64,000 nucleotides of DNA from Mycoplana rhizolycopersici (lineage in GTDB: Bacteria; Pseudomonadota; Alphaproteobacteria; Rhizobiales; Rhizobiaceae): contig NZ_JABXYK010000014.1 in assembly GCF_013378445.1 (NCBI RefSeq), positions 1 to 64,000 of the forward strand. The letters run 5' to 3'. The notes beneath the pieces are model-generated. The model searched no databases, was not told the origin of the DNA, and saw nothing but the letters and a program-made list of their open reading frames with translations. This document shows, one piece after another, positions 1 through 7,925 of this stretch (position 1 is the stretch's first letter; each line of letters starts with the position of its first letter). A program made the translations under genes and the position numbers.

Positions 1-111
1 GAAGAACGAACCGTCGAAACAACATGGAGGCGCGTCGGCGATCTCCTGCAGCTCTTTACGCCGCAGGAGTGCTCGAACTATCTGCGACATGCAGGCTATG
101 GTGCAGCCTAG
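1..111 (+). CDS. IS630-family transposase, C-terminal fragment (cut by window edge)
   Basis: The window opens inside an open frame that stops with TAG at 109-111. The 36 visible residues end in a pattern typical of IS630/Tc1-mariner-type transposase C-termini: a TWRR segment, then LLQLFTPQEC, SNYLRHAGY and a short tail. This part lies after the catalytic DDE domain, so nothing can be said about activity. Upstream sequence is outside the window, and I could not identify the terminal inverted repeat after the stop. An intact IS5-type element begins 250 bp downstream, so this is the edge of an insertion-sequence cluster. The family assignment rests on a short stretch only. Confidence 0.7.
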   Translation, partial: EERTVETTWRRVGDLLQLFTPQECSNYLRHAGYGAA

Positions 112-224
112 CCCTGACAGACTCTAGAAGGGCTGGACGGCCATATTGCAAGGCACGCGGACTTCCAAAACCCGACCGGAACCCGTCGCAACCGCATCTA
201 CGGGCGCTAGCCCGAATTAGCCAG

Positions 225-250
225 CGGCCCGCCGAAAGGTGGGCCGTTTT
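225..250 (+). terminator. Rho-independent terminator with GAAA loop
   Basis: A 9-bp stem (one G-U pair) at 225-233/238-246 closes a GAAA tetraloop and is followed by TTTT. It points rightward. The only visible upstream gene on this strand is the IS630-type transposase ending at 111. The rest of 112-360 holds no convincing gene. Confidence 0.6.
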
Positions 251-360
251 CCTGCGGGGCGTCGGGCAGATGTCAGAAAGCACCGAGTGTGCCACCCCCA
301 GACACCTGCAACTGAGCAATGCACAGTCATGGCCATTGCTCCGCCGCGATTGAAATCCTA

Positions 361-1678
361 GGTCCTGTTGACAAAGTGACCATCCACGTGGAACCGAGCG
401 TTGTCGTTCCACCGATCCGGAAATGCGTTTGATCATGAAAGTATCAGTTCCCCTAGAAGCTTTTCCCGAATTAGGAACGGTCGCAAACCCTGCCGTGCTG
501 TATGACGGGAACGACGCATTCGTTTGCTATGAAGCCTCGTTGCGTGCGGGAGGCGGCAATGTGGTGCTAAAATTTGGAGAAGTTATCGATTTCAGAATAA
601 CGCCGATGAATGTTGAGGGCCTGAAAGAGTGCCGGTATGCGGTCCACCCATGGAGGTTCAACGAAATTGTTGGCGGCGAAGAGACCTTCAAATGGAAGGC
701 CCTGAACCCGAGGTTCTGGCTTATATCTTTCAATGACGTAATGATCGAAGTTCTGTTCGAAACGGTTTCTCTCATACACCGCGACACGGAAGGTGGGCCG
801 CAACACAGAACGTTGATTGGTGCCCTACCTGATTGAAAGGAAATGGGATTCTCAAATCGGTGAGAACATGATTCAAAGCTGCCTTTTAGGCAGGTAGCGT
901 TGGAGCGAGGCGATTTGAGCGAAGAGGAATGGCATATCATCGAGCCGTTCTTACCGAGAGAACGTGGGCGTAAGTCGCGCCCCGCTTATGATAATCGGCG
1001 TTTTCTAAATGGGATGCTGCATGTTCTACGCGTCGGATGCCCCTGGCGCGATATGCACGAGCGCTATGGCAAGTGGAACTCGATTTATGTCCGGTTCCGT
1101 CGATGGGCCGAACAAGGTGTCTGGGACGCTCTTCTCGAAACGCTTGTTGAGCTGGGGTTGACCGATGACTGGCAGCACATGATCGACAGCACCACGGTTC
1201 GGGGCCATTCGCAGGCTGCGGGCGCAAAAGGGGGACTTATCAGGAGGCCTTTGGTCGATCACGCGGCGGCTTTACGACGAAAATCCACGCCCGTGCAGAC
1301 GGTCAGGGACGCCCTCTCGGCTTTATCCTGACGGGTGGCGAAGCGTCGGATTACAGTGCCGTTCCAGACCTGCTGACAATGCCGGTCAGCAGACCGAGAT
1401 TGTTTCTTGCCGACAAAGGTTATGATGGTGATTACCTGCGCGAAGAACTGCTGATCCACGGGATAAGGCCCGTGATCCCGCCGAAGGCTAACAGGAACAA
1501 CCCGCCTCCTTGCGATTTTCGAGCCTACAAAGATAGAAATCGCATCGAACGGATGTTCAACCGGCTCAAGCAGTTCCGCCGTATGGCAACCAGATACGAC
1601 AAGACCCGGAAATCCTTCTCAGCATTCCTTGCGCTGGCCGCGGCGAAGATATGGTTGCCGTACTTTGTCAACAGGACC
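361..1678 (+). mobile_element. IS5-family (IS427-group-like) insertion sequence carrying an extra gene
   Basis: The ends are a perfect 17-bp inverted repeat, GGTCCTGTTGACAAAGT at 361-377 and its reverse complement at 1662-1678. Both are flanked by TA (359-360 and 1679-1680) inside the sequence CCTAGG, which fits the short TA/CTAG target duplications of this group. The element is about 1.32 kb, longer than the roughly 0.8-0.9 kb usual for the group. The excess is a 137-codon gene (423-836) between the left repeat and the transposase. The stretch 837-899 contains an inverted repeat TTCTCA/TGAGAA and a GCCT-rich hairpin just before the transposase. Confidence 0.85.
423..836 (+). CDS. Hypothetical protein, passenger gene of the IS5-type element
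   Basis: This 137-residue protein matches no family I recognise. It has no obvious signal peptide or membrane segment and looks like a soluble, mixed alpha/beta protein, rich in Phe and Trp in its second half. The start may be ATG at 423 or 435; neither has a strong Shine-Dalgarno sequence. The gene lies on the transposase strand, wholly inside the element's inverted repeats. Its base composition is visibly less G+C rich than the chromosomal genes around it, which suggests it travelled with the element. It could be a cargo gene or a remnant of an earlier insertion; no function is inferred. Confidence 0.6.
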   Translation: MRLIMKVSVPLEAFPELGTVANPAVLYDGNDAFVCYEASLRAGGGNVVLKFGEVIDFRITPMNVEGLKECRYAVHPWRFNEIVGGEETFKWKALNPRFWLISFNDVMIEVLFETVSLIHRDTEGGPQHRTLIGALPD

Positions 1679-1681
1679 TAG
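900..1681 (+). CDS. IS5-family transposase, two frames joined by a -1 frameshift
   Basis: The first frame (TTG at 900, stop at 1331) gives the N-terminal part with LSEEEWHIIEPFLP, CPWRDMHERYG and the DSTTVRGHSQAAGAKGG segment. From about 1234 the coding sense continues in the -1 frame (TYQEAFGRSRGGF and onward) through DKGYDGDYLREEL, IPPKANR and RNRIERMFNRLKQFRR to PYFVNRT. The switch lies on AAAAGGGGG at 1226-1234. Reading AKG, slipping back one base and continuing GTYQ restores the expected family sequence exactly. This group commonly makes its transposase by programmed frameshifting, so I treat the gene as functional rather than broken. The TAG stop at 1679-1681 is made from the flanking TA target bases plus the next G. 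Confidence 0.85.
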
Positions 1682-1714
1682 GTTGACATAAGTCGATCGC
1701 TCCAAGGAGTTTCT

Positions 1715-2278
1715 GTGCGGCGTCTTTGCTTCATTTTCGGGATTGCCCTCCTCCTTTCGAGCATCGGTGGGAGGGCGGGCGCCTGCACAATGCTCGCTCG
1801 GTTGGATCTGGACGATGTCCAGTACGCCGATGTCGTGGTGGTTGGGAGAGTTTCGGGCTATCACATCGTGCTCGATCCCATTGCGCGCGAACGTTTCAAA
1901 TCGCTGGTCGCCAAACACCCGGGACTTTGGAAATCAACGAAGGAGCCGTCGGGCTTCCTCACCGACTATGCCCGTTTCAAGATCATGGTCGATGAAGTTC
2001 TGCGAGGCAATGCCCCTCACGAGCTTTCGGTGACATGGGACAATTCAACATTCGGCGAGCCGGAGAGCATCCCGTCCGGTCCATTTCTTGTTGCCCTGCG
2101 AGACCCGAGTGCTCCCATTCCTCCGCTGCGCGGGCCGTCAGCAACCGGTGTGCCCAATCTTGAGCCAGGCACCCTGACGGTGTTGCAAGCGCCGTGCTCA
2201 AGAGCGTTTCTGTTCGAGGTCGACAGCCAGGAAGCCCAACTGCTCCGACAGCAACTGGCGCGGCCGCAACAGCAATAG
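1715..2278 (+). CDS. Secreted hypothetical protein
   Basis: The 187-residue product begins with a clear Sec signal: MRRL, a hydrophobic core and a likely cleavage near GRAGA-C, leaving a mature protein that starts with Cys-Thr. The start is GTG at 1715, with an AAGGAG Shine-Dalgarno sequence at about 1704-1709. The mature part has a VVVGRVSGY segment followed by a TDYARFKIMVDEVLRG stretch, which recalls periplasmic proteins with an OB-like or tissue-inhibitor-like fold, but I do not recognise the family firmly. It starts 36 bp after the insertion sequence, so its native promoter may have been displaced. Export is well supported; function is unknown. Confidence 0.65.
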   Translation: MRRLCFIFGIALLLSSIGGRAGACTMLARLDLDDVQYADVVVVGRVSGYHIVLDPIARERFKSLVAKHPGLWKSTKEPSGFLTDYARFKIMVDEVLRGNAPHELSVTWDNSTFGEPESIPSGPFLVALRDPSAPIPPLRGPSATGVPNLEPGTLTVLQAPCSRAFLFEVDSQEAQLLRQQLARPQQQ

Positions 2279-2436
2279 CTGATGTTCGGAAGTATGGCGC
2301 CGCGTTCTCGATCCCCCGATGCCCCAGCGGCACTTCCGCTCGCCTCCCGCGTTCCTATCTAATAGGGTGACGATAGAACCCGGGCGCCAAGGTCTGGGCG
2401 CTCAGACCCAGGCCATCAAGGAATGCGAGCCGAACC

Positions 2437-3948
2437 ATGACAGAAGCTGCCACCCGGATTTCGGCAAGCAAGGCCAAGCCGATCGAATTCGACAACAGCT
2501 ATGCGCGCCTTCCGCAGAATTTCTTCGCCCGCGTCGAGCCGACGCCGGTGGCAGCACCGCGGTTGATCGCGTTCAACCGGACACTCGCTGAAGAAATGGG
2601 GCTCGACGCCGAGGCGCTGGAACGCGACGGTGCTGCGATCTTTTCCGGCAACCGCATCCTGGCCGGCTCCGAGCCGATCGCCCAGGCCTATGCCGGCCAC
2701 CAGTTCGGCCAGTTCGTGCCGCAACTTGGCGACGGCCGCGCGATCCTTCTGGGCGAAGTGATCCGCCCTGACGGCGCGCGGCGCGACATCCAGCTGAAAG
2801 GGTCCGGCCCGACGCCGTTCTCGCGGCGCGGGGACGGGCGCGCAGCCCTTGGCCCGGTGCTGCGCGAATACATCGTGAGCGAGGCGATGCATGCGCTGGG
2901 CATCCCGACGACGCGCGCGCTCGCCGCCGTTACCACCGGCCAGCCCGTGTACCGCGAAACGATGCTGCCCGGCGCGATCGTGACGCGCGTCGCCTCAAGC
3001 CACATCCGCGTGGGCACGTTCCAGTTCTTCGCGGCGCGCGGCGACACCGACAGCATCCGCATTCTCGCCGACCACGTGATCGACCGCCACTATCCCGAAC
3101 TCAAGGGACAGGACGGGCGCTACCTGAAGCTCCTAGACGCGGTGGCACAGCGGCAGGCACAGCTGATCGCCCGCTGGCTCGGCGTGGGCTTCATTCACGG
3201 CGTGATGAACACCGACAACATGGCGGTGTCCGGCGAGACGATCGATTTCGGCCCCTGCGCCTTCATGGACAGCTACGATCCGCGCACCGTCTTCTCCTCG
3301 ATCGACAAGGGTGGCCGCTACGCCTATGGCAACCAGCCGATGATCGGCCAGTGGAACATCGCAAGGCTTGCCGAGACGCTGCTGCCGCTGCTGCACGAGA
3401 CGCCGGGCGATGCCGTCGATCTCGCAAACGATGCCGTTTCCCGCTTCATGGAGCATTTCCAGGAGGCCTGGAGCGGAACGATCCGCGCCAAACTCGGCCT
3501 CGGCGACGACGTGGAGGAAGCCGATACCGACCTGATCCGCGCCTTCCTCGCCCTGATGCTGGAGCAGAAGGCGGACTTCACCCTCTCCTTCCGAAGCCTT
3601 TCGGATGCGGCGGAAGATAGCGCCGCCGATGCCGCCTTCGCAAATCTGCTGGCCGACCGGGAGGCTGCAGGCCCGTGGCTTGCCCGCTGGCGCGAAAGGC
3701 TCGACCGCGATGCCCGCCTTCCCGCAGAGCGGGCGGCTTCGATGCGCGCGGTCAACCCTGCCTTCATCCCGCGCAACCACCGGATCGAGGAAGCGATCGC
3801 CGCCGCGGTCGAAGAACAGGATTTTTCCCTGTTCGAGGCGCTGAACGACCTGCTTTCCCGCCCCTATGACGACCAGCCGGCCTTTTCGGCCTACGCCCGG
3901 CCGCCAATGCCGGGCGAAGAGGTGCTGCAGACCTTTTGCGGGACGTGA
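2437..3948 (+). CDS. selO: Protein adenylyltransferase SelO (YdiU family)
   Basis: This 503-residue pseudokinase-fold enzyme would transfer AMP from ATP to Ser, Thr or Tyr of target proteins, a role linked to redox stress. Family hallmarks are present in order: the N-terminal FDNSYARLP, GHQFGQFVPQLGDGRA, the nucleotide-binding LKGSGPTPFSRRGDGRAAL, then GVMNTDNMAVSGETIDFGPCAFMD with the inverted-ATP-site Asp residues. The C-terminus ends FCGT; the conserved near-terminal Cys occupies the place of selenocysteine in animal homologues. Length is close to the E. coli protein (478). The start has an AAGGAA-like site upstream. It reads alone, with a convergent acetyltransferase after it. Confidence 0.95.
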   Translation: MTEAATRISASKAKPIEFDNSYARLPQNFFARVEPTPVAAPRLIAFNRTLAEEMGLDAEALERDGAAIFSGNRILAGSEPIAQAYAGHQFGQFVPQLGDGRAILLGEVIRPDGARRDIQLKGSGPTPFSRRGDGRAALGPVLREYIVSEAMHALGIPTTRALAAVTTGQPVYRETMLPGAIVTRVASSHIRVGTFQFFAARGDTDSIRILADHVIDRHYPELKGQDGRYLKLLDAVAQRQAQLIARWLGVGFIHGVMNTDNMAVSGETIDFGPCAFMDSYDPRTVFSSIDKGGRYAYGNQPMIGQWNIARLAETLLPLLHETPGDAVDLANDAVSRFMEHFQEAWSGTIRAKLGLGDDVEEADTDLIRAFLALMLEQKADFTLSFRSLSDAAEDSAADAAFANLLADREAAGPWLARWRERLDRDARLPAERAASMRAVNPAFIPRNHRIEEAIAAAVEEQDFSLFEALNDLLSRPYDDQPAFSAYARPPMPGEEVLQTFCGT

Positions 3949-4069
3949 GTGGGCGGGCGCAGTTGCGCGGCGGGACGACTGTTGCAGGTGGAGGCGGGGA
4001 CGGCGGCCGCACGATGCAACCGAGGGCGAAGTGTACGGAGACGTATGCACCTCCCGCAGCAGAGAGCGG

Positions 4070-4495
4070 TCAGGCCGACGCGTTTACACGATAGGCCATT
4101 CCCAGAGACCTTGGTGCCGTTTCCTTGAAGCCGAACTTTTCATAAAGCGTGTTTGCCGGCACATCGGCGATCAGGCTGACATACGCCGAAGAGGGCAGTC
4201 TGTCTTTTACATGCTCCATGATGGCATTCATGATCGCCTTACCGAGTCCCCGCCCCTGGTGTTCGGGATGCACGGCAATGTCGACGACCTGAAAAAAGCA
4301 ACCTCCGTCTCCGATCAAACGTCCCATGCCGACTGCGGAACCCTCGCGAACAACCACTACGGAATAGACAGTCCCGTGCAGGCCCCTGCCCGCGGCCTCT
4401 TCCGTAAATGAACTCAGTCCCGCCACCGCTCGAAGATGCAAATACTCCTCGACAGATGGGGTCCGGGCCACGATTGAATAGGCAGGCTGGTTCAT
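4070..4495 (-). CDS. GNAT-family N-acetyltransferase
   Basis: A 141-residue acetyl-CoA-dependent acyltransferase. The acetyl-CoA pyrophosphate loop is seen as VHPEHQGRGLGKAIM, preceded by the beta-strand FFQVVDIAV and followed by the C-terminal NTLYEKFGFKE typical of the fold. I chose ATG at 4495 because a GAGAGGA Shine-Dalgarno sequence lies just upstream; the longer frame to 4528 lacks one. The substrate cannot be told; such proteins acetylate amines of small molecules or protein N-termini. It converges on selO and is followed upstream by about 300 bp without a gene. Confidence 0.85.
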   Translation of the reverse strand: MNQPAYSIVARTPSVEEYLHLRAVAGLSSFTEEAAGRGLHGTVYSVVVVREGSAVGMGRLIGDGGCFFQVVDIAVHPEHQGRGLGKAIMNAIMEHVKDRLPSSAYVSLIADVPANTLYEKFGFKETAPRSLGMAYRVNASA

Positions 4496-4740
4496 TGGGA
4501 TCCTCTCTTCGTCTCGCCATGTCGACATCGTCTACCACGAGATACATCATCGAGCTTTGCTGGCCGTAAACAGCGAGAGACATTGCTTTAACAGAGGACG
4601 TCGGTCCCTTCCCTGAAGCGAACACATTCGCCTCGCTCGCCGTTTCACCTCACCCGTTGATTGTGATTGTGGGCGCGCTAGTTGATGGTTGCAGAGAGGT
4701 CCTCGACCCGAGCGATGACACGACCCGATGACATGCCGCG

Positions 4741-4752
4741 TTGACCGGTTCA
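4741..4752. promoter_or_regulatory. Near-palindrome upstream of the gcd-like gene
   Basis: TTGACCGGTTCA lies 43 bp before the dehydrogenase start. It shares an ACCGGTT core with a perfect palindrome before the second PQQ dehydrogenase (8748-8759). The rest of the 4496-4795 gap shows no gene. A shared operator is an inference. Confidence 0.3.
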
Positions 4753-4795
4753 CGGCCTCCCGCACTGGCTCGACCTGCCTTCATGGAGAACGCGC

Positions 4796-7132
4796 ATGCT
4801 CCTCATTCTCACCGCCATCGTCTTCGACCTGATCGGCATTGTTCTCGTCGCTGGTGGCGGGTGGCTGGTCTCGCTCGGCGGCAGCCCCTACTACCTGATC
4901 GCCGGCCTCGGCTTTCTCGCGACCGGCATTCTGCTGTTCATGAGGCGGCCGATCGCCATCTGGATCTACGCCATCCTGATGATCGGCTCGCTGGCATGGG
5001 CGGTCTGGGAAGTCGGCTTCGACTGGTGGCAACTCGGCCCGCGCGGCGGCATCATCGTGCTTCTCGGCCTGTGGCTGATGCTGCCGGCGATCCGTCGCCC
5101 CCTCGGCTTCACCAGCCCCACCGGCGAGGTCTATCCCGCGACCGTGCTGCCGCTCGCCGTTGCGGGGCTACTGGCGATCGGCGTCGCGGTGTTCGCCATG
5201 ACGCATGACATTCACGACATCCGTGGCGCGTTGCCGGTGGAGGCACTCATCACCACACCCGCACTCGGCGGCGATGTGCCGGACGGCGAATGGCACCAGT
5301 ACGGCCGCACCGGCTACGGGCAGCGCTACTCTCCCCTTGACCAGATCACGCCGGAAAACGTCAACACGCTCAAGGTCGCCTGGCAGTACCAGACCGGCGA
5401 CGTGAAGCTGCCGGACGACGTCGCCGAGACCACCTACCAGGTGACGCCGCTGAAGGTCGGCGAGACCCTCTATCTGTGCACGCCGCACAACTGGGCGATC
5501 GCGCTGGATGCCGCGACGGGCGAGCAGAAGTGGAAATACGACAGCAATTCCGGCATGAACCCGGACCGACAGCACCAGACCTGCCGCGGCGTCACCTACT
5601 GGAAGGATCCGGCGGCCGCAGCCGGCGCCCCTTGCGCCGAGCGCGTCTACCTGCCGACCTCGGACGCACGCCTGATCGCGCTCGACGCGGCGACCGGGCA
5701 GGTCTGCACCGCGTTTGCCGACAACGGCGTGCTGCATCTGGAGACCGGCATGGAGTACAATCCCGCCGGCTACTACTACTCGACGTCGCCGCCGGTCGCC
5801 GTCGGCGGCAAGATCATCGTCGCCGGCGCGGTCAACGACAACTACTCGATCCACGAGCAGTCGGGCGTGATCCGCGCCTTCGACATCAACACCGGGCAGT
5901 TGATCTGGAACTGGGATTCGGGCAATCCCGACGTCACCACGCCGCTTCCCGAAGGCCAGAAGTATACGACCAACTCGCCCAACAGCTGGTCTGTTTCCTC
6001 TTACGACGAGGCGCTGGGCCTGATCTTCGTGCCGCTCGGCAACCAGGTCCCCGACCAGCTCGGCATGGGCCGCAGCGAGCACGTGGAAAAATACTCCTCC
6101 TCCATCGTGGCGCTCGACCTTGAGACCGGACAGGTGCGCTGGGTGCGCCAGACCGTGCACCACGACCTGTGGGACATGGATATTCCCGCCCAGCCGGCCC
6201 TGCTCGACATCACCAGGGAGGACGGCACCGTCGTGCCCGCGCTCGTCGGGCCGACGAAGCAGGGCGACGTCTACGTTCTCGACCGGCGGACCGGCGAGCC
6301 GCTGGTCCCGGTCACAGAAGTGCCGGCGCCGACGGGCGCGATCCCCGAGGACTTCACCTCGCCGACGCAGCCGCTTTCCGGCCTGACCTTCATGCCCGAC
6401 CCGCTGCAGGAAAAGGACATGTGGGGGGTGACGATGTTCGACCAGCTCGCCTGCCGCATCGACTTCCACCGGCTGAAATACGAGGGACGATACACCCCGC
6501 CCTCGCTGGAAGGCAGCATCATCTATCCCGGCAATTTCGGCGTGTTCAACTGGGGCTCGGTCGCCGTCGATCCCGAACGCCAGATCATGTTCGGCATGCC
6601 GACCTATCTGGCCTTCACCTCGCGGCTCGTCCCGCGCGACCAGATCCCGCCGAAGGAACAGGGCGAGAAGGGCTCCGAGCAGGGGCTCAACCGCAACGAG
6701 GGCGCGCCCTACGGCGTCTACATGGGGCCGTTCCTGGGGCCGCTGAAGATCCCCTGCCAAGCGCCGCCGTGGGGCTATGTCGCCGGCGCCGACCTTCGCA
6801 CCGGCAAGGTCGTCTACAAGCACAAGAACGGCACCGTGCGCGACATGTCGCCCCTGCCCCTGCCCTTCAAGGTGGGCGTTCCCGGCATCGGCGGGCCGAT
6901 CATCACCAAGGGCGGGGTCGCCTTCCTGGGCGCTGCGGTGGACGACTACCTGCGCGCCTACGACGTGACGACGGGCGAGCAGCTGTGGGAAGCGAGGCTT
7001 CCGGCCGGCGGCCAGTCGACGCCGATGACCTACACCGTCGGCGACAAGCAGTTCGTGCTCATCGTTGCAGGCGGTCACGGGTCGATCGGCACCAAGCCCG
7101 GCGACTACGTGATCGCCTATACGCTGCCATAG
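4796..7132 (+). CDS. gcd: Membrane-bound PQQ-dependent glucose dehydrogenase-type enzyme
   Basis: This 778-residue quinoprotein oxidises glucose (or a related polyol or sugar) in the periplasm and passes electrons to ubiquinone. The first ~145 residues form about five membrane helices. The rest is an eight-bladed PQQ propeller with repeated W/Q motifs such as ALDAATGEQKWKY and ALDLETGQVRWV. The catalytic Asp is D460 in HHDLWDMD, and the PQQ-contacting Lys is K488 in GPTKQGDVYVLD, close to E. coli Gcd D466 and K493. Start: ATG with GGAGAA just upstream. No pqq biosynthesis genes are in the window. The glucose/quinate/shikimate family is certain; glucose as substrate is the best guess from similarity to Gcd. 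Confidence 0.9.
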   Translation: MLLILTAIVFDLIGIVLVAGGGWLVSLGGSPYYLIAGLGFLATGILLFMRRPIAIWIYAILMIGSLAWAVWEVGFDWWQLGPRGGIIVLLGLWLMLPAIRRPLGFTSPTGEVYPATVLPLAVAGLLAIGVAVFAMTHDIHDIRGALPVEALITTPALGGDVPDGEWHQYGRTGYGQRYSPLDQITPENVNTLKVAWQYQTGDVKLPDDVAETTYQVTPLKVGETLYLCTPHNWAIALDAATGEQKWKYDSNSGMNPDRQHQTCRGVTYWKDPAAAAGAPCAERVYLPTSDARLIALDAATGQVCTAFADNGVLHLETGMEYNPAGYYYSTSPPVAVGGKIIVAGAVNDNYSIHEQSGVIRAFDINTGQLIWNWDSGNPDVTTPLPEGQKYTTNSPNSWSVSSYDEALGLIFVPLGNQVPDQLGMGRSEHVEKYSSSIVALDLETGQVRWVRQTVHHDLWDMDIPAQPALLDITREDGTVVPALVGPTKQGDVYVLDRRTGEPLVPVTEVPAPTGAIPEDFTSPTQPLSGLTFMPDPLQEKDMWGVTMFDQLACRIDFHRLKYEGRYTPPSLEGSIIYPGNFGVFNWGSVAVDPERQIMFGMPTYLAFTSRLVPRDQIPPKEQGEKGSEQGLNRNEGAPYGVYMGPFLGPLKIPCQAPPWGYVAGADLRTGKVVYKHKNGTVRDMSPLPLPFKVGVPGIGGPIITKGGVAFLGAAVDDYLRAYDVTTGEQLWEARLPAGGQSTPMTYTVGDKQFVLIVAGGHGSIGTKPGDYVIAYTLP

Positions 7133-7249
7133 CGCTGGCAAGGCTCGCATAAGCTGCAATGCCTAGGGTCTGCCGGACCTCAACCGCGCCCCGCCCGGGG
7201 CGCCCTGCGACTTCGGGATACCCGGATTCGTACTTTTCCGGAGATCGGC

Positions 7250-7687
7250 ATGAAGATCGGCAGCGACAACCTCCTGGCGAATTACACACTGGCGCGGCAG
7301 ACCTCTTCGAAGCGGGAAGACTTCACCGGTTCGAGCGAGGAAAGCGGCGTCACACGCACCAGCGCCCCCACGGTCGCCCCGTCCATGCCCCAGACGTCGG
7401 CGTTTGCGCGCGCACTGTGGACGATCGGCGCAGACAAGAGCGAAACGACCTCGGCGGACACGGGAATTGTCGAAGAATTCATGGAGCTCGCGAAGATGAC
7501 GCCGGCCGAGCGCCTCCGCAAGCAGATGCTGGAGGAAATGGGGCTCACGGAAGATTCCCTGAAGGCCCTGCCGCCGGAGGAGCGCAAGGCGATCGAGGCC
7601 GAGATCCGCGAGGCGATCGAACAACAGTTCGGCGTCGGGGCGGCAGGCGAAAGCACCTCAGAGCTGAAGACGGCGGCCGAAGGCTAA
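7250..7687 (+). CDS. Conserved hypothetical protein with acidic helical C-terminus
   Basis: The 145-residue product has a low-complexity Ser/Thr-rich N-terminal half and a charged helical C-terminal half (about residues 78-125) with the MTPAERLRKQMLEEMGL and LKALPPEERKAIE pattern, which recurs in many rhizobial hypothetical proteins. No signal peptide or membrane segment is visible. ATG at 7250 has a GGAG-like site 8 bases upstream. It lies between the two PQQ dehydrogenase genes on the same strand, but nothing ties it to them functionally. Function unknown. Confidence 0.7.
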   Translation: MKIGSDNLLANYTLARQTSSKREDFTGSSEESGVTRTSAPTVAPSMPQTSAFARALWTIGADKSETTSADTGIVEEFMELAKMTPAERLRKQMLEEMGLTEDSLKALPPEERKAIEAEIREAIEQQFGVGAAGESTSELKTAAEG

Positions 7688-7742
7688 ACTGTCAGGACGA
7701 TCGTCGTTGCGGCGCGTCCGGCATGGCCCTGAAATTTTCGCA

Positions 7743-7779
7743 TTGACAATGGCGGCGAATAGGAGAATATCGCCGCCAT
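7743..7779 (+). promoter_or_regulatory. Promoter overlapped by a perfect 10-bp inverted repeat
   Basis: TTGACA at 7743-7748 is followed 16 bp later by GAATAT at 7765-7770. A perfect inverted repeat, ATGGCGGCGA at 7749-7758 and TCGCCGCCAT at 7770-7779, fills the spacer and runs over the -10 box. This is the layout expected for a repressible promoter. Confidence 0.45.
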
Positions 7780-7886
7780 GATCACGAACGCACCCATCGC
7801 GCACACGTATTTTTGGCTGTTCCGATAAGGAGCGGCTGTTCGATCATCATGTCCAACAAGCCGCCATCAGGCGGCTTTGTTGTTTT
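7777..7886 (+). ncRNA. Candidate small RNA or leader RNA with terminator
   Basis: Downstream of the promoter at 7743-7770, about 110 bases hold one hairpin (7816-7823 with 7829-7836, including G-U pairs) and then a strong Rho-independent terminator (stem 7854-7865/7870-7882, ATCA loop, TTTT at 7883-7886). There is no convincing reading frame inside. The unit could be a free small RNA, or an attenuated leader of the acetyltransferase gene that starts at 7926. No known RNA family was recognised. Confidence 0.4.
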
Positions 7887-7925
7887 CAGGCTCCTGTTGG
7901 CAAAAGAACCCGAAGGAGCCTCGCA

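Noticed and set aside
423-836. Reading the passenger gene as a toxin or resistance gene
   Set aside because: No motif supports either; it is left as hypothetical.
900-1681. Calling the transposase a pseudogene because of two frames
   Set aside because: The frameshift site is of the kind used by the group and both halves are otherwise intact.
4496-4795. A small gene in the gap before gcd
   Set aside because: Short frames here have no start site or family pattern.
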